Assembly: GCA_938049325.1 (NCBI GenBank)
Contig: CALICC010000221.1
Span: forward strand, 1 to 12,999
Origin: an uncultured Ilumatobacter sp.
Lineage (GTDB): Bacteria > Actinomycetota > Acidimicrobiia > Acidimicrobiales > Ilumatobacteraceae
DNA length: 12,999 bases
Direction of reading: 5' to 3'
Shown one piece after another: positions 8,934 through 12,999 of this stretch. Below the pieces are notes generated by a model. The model searched no databases. It saw nothing but the letters and a program-made list of their open reading frames with translations, and was not told where the DNA came from. Both the position numbers and the translations under genes were made by a program. Numbering within the stretch: the first letter of the stretch is position 1; each line of letters opens with the position of its first letter.

Positions 8934-10148
8934 TCACGGGTAGCGAGCACCCAGCCAGTCCGCGACGTGCTGCATCGCTTCGGGGCGATCCCCTTCGAGG
9001 TAGTGCAGCGCTCCGGGCATCTCGATGTACGTCGCGTCGTCCGCGCCGGCAGCGTCGACGATCTCTTTGGCTTGCCACACTCGAATCTCGGTGTCGGCAG
9101 TGGGGTGGATCAGCAGCGTGGGGACCTTCACCTGCGGCATCGTGTCGGCCAGCTTCGCGTTGCTCGACAGACCCGACCAGGTGCTGAGCCAGCCGCGCGC
9201 CGTCATCGTGCGAGCGAGTCCGCCACGGCCATAGTTGGCGTCGAATGGATCGGGAAACGCGAACAGCGAACCCAGCGCCCGGTCGTCGGGATCGATCGAC
9301 AAGTCGAGGTACGCGGGGTCGGCCAGTGTCCGGTAAATGGTCAGGTACTTGGTGAAGACCGCCCGCCGACGGAGCTCGCGATAGCCGGTCGGGTCGCTCG
9401 ACTTGTCGACGGCTTTCAGATCTGGGATCACGCTCATCGAGTCCGCGATCGACTGCTTGGCCACGGCATCGATGCGTTCCACTCGCGCTCGTTGTGCCTC
9501 TCGGTACCGCTCGACCCAGGCCGGGTCGTACGAGCTCGGCTCGGGCCACGGTCGCCAACCGTTGTCGGGGTGATACATGTCGAGTTCGGGATCGGTCGAG
9601 AACGGGTCGTCCTCGTCGGTGACCGACGGGTCGATCACCTGCAGCATGAACACACCCTCACCGGGGTGCGCTGCGACGCCGACCCAGCCGTCACCGATGC
9701 CGAGCTCGGCGTTGGCCATCGCCATCAACGACCCGCCACCCGAGTTACCCAACAGGACCACAGCTTCCGCCCCGCGCCGGACCATCTCGTCGTGCGCGGT
9801 TTTGACGTCGGTGATGCACGCCTCGTGCAAGCAGTCGGTGTCGTTGTTCATGTAGCGGGTTCCGAACCCGAGCACGGCGTACCCGGCGGCGGCGAGGAGT
9901 GGGCATGCGTAGTGGACACTGAAATCGCCACGTGGATGCGACAGGATCACGGCCGTCTTCCACGGTTGACCGGCAGGCGGAGTCCACAGCACACCGCGCA
10001 CGAGCCCACCGTCAGGCGACACGAGTCGTACCGGCTCGCGTTGCACCGCCACGCCGGGCTCGTCTTCGGGGAGGGGCCAATATCCCAGGCCGAACGGCCG
10101 ACTACTCCCCAACATGGTGCCATCGTCGAGCATTCGCGAAACGTACAT
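8934..10148 (-). CDS. Alpha/beta hydrolase (esterase/peptidase-like), specificity unknown
   Basis: 404 residues with an alpha/beta-hydrolase core. The oxyanion-type HPRGD lies at 71-75, the nucleophile elbow GNSGGG has Ser136, the acid is Asp352 in HPTADTEI, and the catalytic histidine is His382 in GALHYLEGD. A long insertion (about 170-315), rich in Asp, Pro and aromatic residues, forms the lid and makes the protein larger than a minimal hydrolase. No signal peptide or membrane segment is evident, so it is probably cytoplasmic. The ATG at 10148 has a weak ribosome-binding site; the ATG at 10133 is an alternative. It stands alone: convergent with the ATPase (25 bp between stops) and divergent from the secreted protein (80 bp). 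Substrate cannot be inferred from neighbours. Confidence 0.85.
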   Translation of the reverse strand: MYVSRMLDDGTMLGSSRPFGLGYWPLPEDEPGVAVQREPVRLVSPDGGLVRGVLWTPPAGQPWKTAVILSHPRGDFSVHYACPLLAAAGYAVLGFGTRYMNNDTDCLHEACITDVKTAHDEMVRRGAEAVVLLGNSGGGSLMAMANAELGIGDGWVGVAAHPGEGVFMLQVIDPSVTDEDDPFSTDPELDMYHPDNGWRPWPEPSSYDPAWVERYREAQRARVERIDAVAKQSIADSMSVIPDLKAVDKSSDPTGYRELRRRAVFTKYLTIYRTLADPAYLDLSIDPDDRALGSLFAFPDPFDANYGRGGLARTMTARGWLSTWSGLSSNAKLADTMPQVKVPTLLIHPTADTEIRVWQAKEIVDAAGADDATYIEMPGALHYLEGDRPEAMQHVADWLGARYP

Positions 10149-10192
10149 CGGCGGCTCATTCGAGGCGTTGTCGGGTCGACACCCACGGTGCC

Positions 10193-10216
10193 CTCACATC
10201 GTGAGAGCCGACCTCA
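10193..10216. promoter_or_regulatory. CTCAC inverted repeat plus third half-site between divergent genes
   Basis: CTCAC-ATC-GTGAG at 10193-10205 is a perfect 5-bp inverted repeat, and a further CCTCAC follows at 10212. It lies inside the 80-bp divergent gap, 24 bp before the secreted-protein ATG, which lacks a ribosome-binding site. It could be an operator shared by both genes; the arms are short and chance occurrence is possible. Confidence 0.25.
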
Positions 10217-10228
10217 CGCCTCCACGAC

Positions 10229-11227
10229 ATGAGCAAGCTGACACAATCCTCACGACGATGGTTGGGCGCTGCGACTGGGCTCGCACTGCTCGCTGGCGCG
10301 GTCACTGCCGACCGAGTCGCCGGCGCCGACGACAACGAATTTCACACAAGTGCTGAGGTCTCGAACCTCAACTCGACCTTCGTGCCGATCACGCCGTGTC
10401 GATTGATGGATACTCGCGGCGGCATCGGTGTTGGTGGGCGCACCAGCGAGCTGTCTCCAAACGAAACCCATGTCCAGGTGATCACCGGCGACACCGCAAC
10501 CGGCGATTGCAACATCGAGCAGGAGGTCAATGCCGTCTCGCTCAACGTCACCGCCCTCAACGGCACCGAGCGATCCTTCCTGACGATCTCCCCGGCCGGC
10601 GAGCCCACACCGACCGTCTCGAACCTGAACTGGGAACCAGGTGCACCACCGACGCCCAACAAGGTCGACGTCGGACTCTCCTCGGATGGACGTTTCGCGG
10701 TCACGAACGCCTTCGGCACCGTCGACGTGATCATCGACGTCACCGGATACTTCACCTCCGACGTGGTGGGCGGCCTGGTCGACAGCCTCGACAGGTTGGC
10801 CGATTCGCAACCCAGCGTTCTGTCGACCGAGCGTTCGGCAGCCACCGTCGACGGTACGGTCTCGGCGCCGCTCGAGCTCGTGTCGCTCGAGCTCCCTCGC
10901 GTCGATGGGGTGGCGATGATCTCCTACGACCTCTCTCACGCTGGGGTCAACACACTTGCCGGAGTGACATTGGTGTGTGAGCTGATCGCCACGCCGGGCG
11001 GAGTTCTGAGCGAACGACGCACCACGGTCACACGGTTCGAGACGACACACGCTGGCGACAACGCCACGATCGGGCTGGCGACGAACGCCGCGGTCGAGAT
11101 CACGCTGTCGTGCAGGCCCGGTTTGGCGGCTCCCGACGGTGGCGGCATCGCCATCAGCGACCTCAAACTGAGCGCAACTGTGGTGCCGACGGCGATCGGG
11201 TTCGTCCCCGCGAGCCGCGACGTGTGA
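10229..11227 (+). CDS. Secreted surface-type protein with FVPITPCRLMDTR module
   Basis: 332 residues. The N-terminus is a signal peptide: basic MSKLTQSSRR, hydrophobic 11-26, and likely cleavage after AGA near 33. Residues about 50-175 form a beta-rich module that starts FVPITPCRLMDTRGG and continues through NAVSLNVTALNG (101-112), SFLTISPAG (116-124), SNLNWEPG (131-138) and GTVDVIIDVTGYF (163-175). I recall this signature, often tandemly repeated, in many exported proteins of Acidimicrobiia and other actinobacteria; its function is not established. Cys57 and Cys94 could form a disulfide. The C-terminal 150 residues are a second beta-rich domain with another cysteine pair (C250, C295) that I do not recognise. 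No LPXTG motif or C-terminal membrane anchor is present, so release or non-covalent surface attachment is likely. No ribosome-binding site precedes the ATG, so a leaderless mRNA is possible. Its stop lies 9 bp from that of the convergent protease gene. Confidence 0.85.
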   Translation: MSKLTQSSRRWLGAATGLALLAGAVTADRVAGADDNEFHTSAEVSNLNSTFVPITPCRLMDTRGGIGVGGRTSELSPNETHVQVITGDTATGDCNIEQEVNAVSLNVTALNGTERSFLTISPAGEPTPTVSNLNWEPGAPPTPNKVDVGLSSDGRFAVTNAFGTVDVIIDVTGYFTSDVVGGLVDSLDRLADSQPSVLSTERSAATVDGTVSAPLELVSLELPRVDGVAMISYDLSHAGVNTLAGVTLVCELIATPGGVLSERRTTVTRFETTHAGDNATIGLATNAAVEITLSCRPGLAAPDGGGIAISDLKLSATVVPTAIGFVPASRDV

Positions 11228-11236
11228 GGTTGACCG

Positions 11237-12370
11237 TCAGCCCGGTCGGGCGGTGAGCGTGACGTCGAGTTCGATCGCCTCCGTGTCACGCACGATCGCC
11301 ACGGTGACCTCGTCGCCGGGACTCTTGTCGCGGATCGCGGCGATCAAACCGGACGACCCGTCGGTAGCTGCTCCATCGACGGCGACGATGAGGTCGCCGA
11401 CAGTGACGCCGACCTCTTCGGCTGGCGTTCCCGGCTCGACGCCGGTCACGATCACACCTTGCCCGCCGTCGATGCGGTCCTCGAGCCCGACGCCGAGAAA
11501 CGCCTCTTCTCGCTCGATGCCTTGCGCGGCCAACCGGAGTGTCTCGACGATCGGCAGTGCTTCCTCGACCGAGATCGCGAACCCGACGTTGGTCGCCGTG
11601 AACACCGTGGTGTCCCGCGCCACCGCTGTGTTGATACCGACGACCTCACCCGCGGCATTGACGAGTGGCCCACCCGAGTTACCCGACGAGATGGCAGCGT
11701 CGGTTTGAATGAGCCCGTCGAGGAAGACGTCGCCTTGGCCGACGCTGCGGTTGAGCGCTGACACGATGCCGAGTGTGACCGAGGGGTCCCCGTCGAGTCC
11801 GAGCGCGAAGCCGATGGCGACGACCTCGTCACCGATGCGAACGCTCGTCGGGTCGGCGAACGTGGCGGCCTCGAACCCGTCGCCCGCCATTCGCAACAAC
11901 GCGAGGTCGTTCCCTACGTCGCTGGCCAAGAGGTTGACTTCTCGAGGTTCGGTCTCTCCCGCGAGTCGTACGCGGATCTCGGTGGCGCCGTCGACGACGT
12001 GCGCATTGGTGAGGATCTCTCCCTCGGACGAGATGATGACGCCGGTGCCGAGCGACACGCCGCGTCCGATGTCGGCCGACACCGTCACCGTCGAAGGCGC
12101 AACGAACTGCGAGACCTGCGCAACATCGAGCCGGGTCTCGAAACCGGGGCGTGGCGATGCCACATCGAGCGGTTCGTCAGACGGCCGAGTGGGCGGCTTG
12201 TCGAGCAAGTCCGCGACCTCACCACCGAGCAGCGCCCCGGCGAAACCACCGACCCAGGCAATCAGTCCGACAGCACACGCCAACGTCACCCATCGCAGCT
12301 TCGAGCGCGGTGGTCGAGGCGCAACGGGAGCCGAAACTTGGCCCGGCACTGGTGGCGGCAACATGGCCAT
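11237..12370 (-). CDS. Membrane-anchored HtrA/Deg-type serine protease with PDZ domain
   Basis: 377 residues. A short Pro-rich cytoplasmic tail is followed by one membrane segment (about 26-49, LRWVTLACAVGLIAWVGG...), so the protease faces outside the cell. A Pro/Asp-rich linker leads to a trypsin-like domain with the triad His124 (TNAHVV), Asp155 (GNDLALLR) and Ser232 (SSGNSGGPLVN). A single PDZ domain occupies about 290-375, with FLGVGLED as its start and GVIVTGVEPGTPAEEVGVTVGD as its core, cut by the usual loop. This is the typical actinobacterial PepD/HtrA layout for envelope protein quality control. Two in-frame ATGs (12370 and 12364) are possible starts; neither has a strong ribosome-binding site. 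The gene follows rpsJ on the same strand but is separated by 160 bp with terminator-like hairpins, so it probably has its own promoter. Confidence 0.93.
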   Translation of the reverse strand: MAMLPPPVPGQVSAPVAPRPPRSKLRWVTLACAVGLIAWVGGFAGALLGGEVADLLDKPPTRPSDEPLDVASPRPGFETRLDVAQVSQFVAPSTVTVSADIGRGVSLGTGVIISSEGEILTNAHVVDGATEIRVRLAGETEPREVNLLASDVGNDLALLRMAGDGFEAATFADPTSVRIGDEVVAIGFALGLDGDPSVTLGIVSALNRSVGQGDVFLDGLIQTDAAISSGNSGGPLVNAAGEVVGINTAVARDTTVFTATNVGFAISVEEALPIVETLRLAAQGIEREEAFLGVGLEDRIDGGQGVIVTGVEPGTPAEEVGVTVGDLIVAVDGAATDGSSGLIAAIRDKSPGDEVTVAIVRDTEAIELDVTLTARPG

Positions 12371-12450
12371 GCGCTGTGTCTATCTGGGCGAACGAGAGGA
12401 GTGGCGGCATCCAGCGCGACTTGCGAGGAACTTCACTTCCATGAAGAGGT

Positions 12451-12493
12451 GCGAAAACGCGAAACGAGCGGACCCGTAGGCCCGCCCGTTCGC
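12451..12493 (-). terminator. Probable intrinsic terminator after rpsJ
   Basis: Read on the minus strand, GCGAACGGGCGG (from 12493) pairs imperfectly with CCGCTCGTTTCGC (12459-12471) around a 10-base loop. The stem is followed by the T-containing run GTTTTCGC (12451-12458). The stem is strong and GC-rich; the T-tract is short, so efficiency is uncertain. It lies about 40 bp downstream of the rpsJ stop and ends the tuf-rpsJ transcript before the protease gene. Confidence 0.6.
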
Positions 12494-12507
12494 AGAAGTC
12501 AGGATGA

Positions 12508-12526
12508 TCGGGTGTCGTGCACCCGA
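12508..12526. terminator. Hairpin immediately downstream of rpsJ
   Basis: TCGGGTG (12508-12514) and CACCCGA (12520-12526) form a perfect 7-bp stem with a 5-base loop, starting 4 bp after the rpsJ stop codon. No clear T-run follows, so it may protect the mRNA 3' end or act together with the larger hairpin at 12459-12493 rather than terminate alone. Confidence 0.45.
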
Positions 12527-12530
12527 CGAC

Positions 12531-12842
12531 TCATCCTTGGATCTTGATTTCGATGTCGACGCCAGCCGGCAGCTCGATGCGCTGCAGTGAGTCGATGGTC
12601 TTGTTATTCGGGTTCACGATGTCGATGAGGCGCTTGTGCACGCGCATCTCGAAGTGTTCGCGGCTGTCCTTGTCGACGTGCGGCCCACGGATGACCGTGT
12701 AGCGATGCTTGTCGGTGGGCAGCGGGATCGGGCCGCGCACGGTGGCGTCGGTTCGGGTCACCGTCTCGACGATCTTCTTCGTCGATTGATCGATGATCTC
12801 GTGGTCAAACGCCTTGAGGCGAATACGGATGCTCTGTGCCAT
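12531..12842 (-). CDS. rpsJ: 30S ribosomal protein S10
   Basis: 103 residues, the normal length, starting MAQSIRIRLKAFDH and containing the conserved VRGPIPLPT, the RGPHVDKDSREHFEMR segment and a C-terminal LPAGVDIEIKI. S10 sits in the head of the 30S subunit and also binds NusB in transcription antitermination. The ribosome-binding site GGAAGA (12851-12856) is 8 nt before the ATG. The gene is 17 bp downstream of tuf, so the two are co-transcribed. Unusually, the next gene is not rplC: hairpins and an unrelated protease follow. Confidence 0.98.
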   Translation of the reverse strand: MAQSIRIRLKAFDHEIIDQSTKKIVETVTRTDATVRGPIPLPTDKHRYTVIRGPHVDKDSREHFEMRVHKRLIDIVNPNNKTIDSLQRIELPAGVDIEIKIQG

Positions 12843-12859
12843 TGGTCAGTTCTTCCGGA

Positions 12860-12999
12860 TCACTTGATGATCTTGGTGACGCGGCCGGCACCAACAGTGC
12901 GGCCACCCTCACGGATCGCGAAACGCAGACCCTCGTCCATCGCAATCGGCTTGCCCAACTCGACCGTCATCTCAACATTGTCACCAGGCATCACCATCT
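12860..12999 (-). CDS. tuf: Translation elongation factor Tu, C-terminal fragment (runs off the window)
   Basis: The last 45 codons plus TGA are present and read MVMPGDNVEM through LRFAIREGGRTVGAGRV to TKIIK, the canonical domain III end of EF-Tu, which delivers aminoacyl-tRNA to the ribosome. The 5' part lies beyond the window's right edge. Its position just upstream of rpsJ matches the end of a str-type operon (rpsL-rpsG-fusA-tuf), although the upstream genes are not visible here. Confidence 0.97.
   Translation of the reverse strand, partial: MVMPGDNVEMTVELGKPIAMDEGLRFAIREGGRTVGAGRVTKIIK

Noticed and set aside
7976..8950. Antisense open frame over the ATPase C-terminus
   Set aside because: Same compositional artefact; the sense strand carries the ordered C-terminal module.
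8694..10232. 512-codon open frame antisense to the alpha/beta hydrolase
   Set aside because: It overlaps the end of the ATPase and all of the hydrolase, whose catalytic motifs are intact on the other strand; its product is Arg/Val-rich without domains.
11228..11236. Terminator between the secreted protein and the protease
   Set aside because: Only 9 bp separate the two stops; no room for a hairpin outside the coding sequences and none was seen.

Overview
The window is high-GC, densely packed DNA. It carries a ribosomal-protein/EF-Tu gene pair, an actinobacterial-style STAND ATPase and a secreted protein with the FVPITPCRLMDTR-type repeat module. Together these suggest an actinomycete relative, most likely a member of Acidimicrobiia (Ilumatobacter-like). 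That placement rests on protein style and composition only; no phylogenetic marker was aligned.

Layout: positions 1-114 are the 3' end of an unidentified plus-strand gene. It converges on a minus-strand operon, and the 168-bp gap between them holds a tandem array of a 32-bp unit built around a 17-bp palindrome (156-277). The operon, read from about 6148 down to 283, has four genes: a membrane protein fused to a spermidine-synthase-like domain, arginine decarboxylase (speA), a carboxy(nor)spermidine dehydrogenase, and carboxy(nor)spermidine decarboxylase (nspC). The first two overlap by an ATGA; the rest are 25-40 bp apart. The enzymes outline an SAM-independent route to spermidine or norspermidine: arginine to agmatine, then (after a step not encoded here) putrescine plus aspartate semialdehyde to carboxyspermidine, then decarboxylation.

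Divergent from the operon is a large STAND-class ATPase (6287-8908). It has no DNA-binding domain I can recognise but has a distinct conserved-looking C-terminal module. An alpha/beta hydrolase (minus) and a secreted surface-type protein (plus) follow, transcribed divergently from an 80-bp gap containing a small inverted repeat. A membrane-anchored HtrA-type serine protease with a PDZ domain (minus) converges on the secreted protein.

At the right edge are rpsJ (30S S10) and the 3' end of tuf (EF-Tu), both on the minus strand. Hairpins follow rpsJ, and the next gene is the protease rather than rplC, so the usual S10 ribosomal-protein operon is broken here directly after its first gene.

The most unusual items are the phased palindromic repeat array, the co-occurrence of an alternative spermidine pathway with an apparently non-canonical SpeE-like membrane fusion, the output-less STAND ATPase, and the isolated tuf-rpsJ pair.
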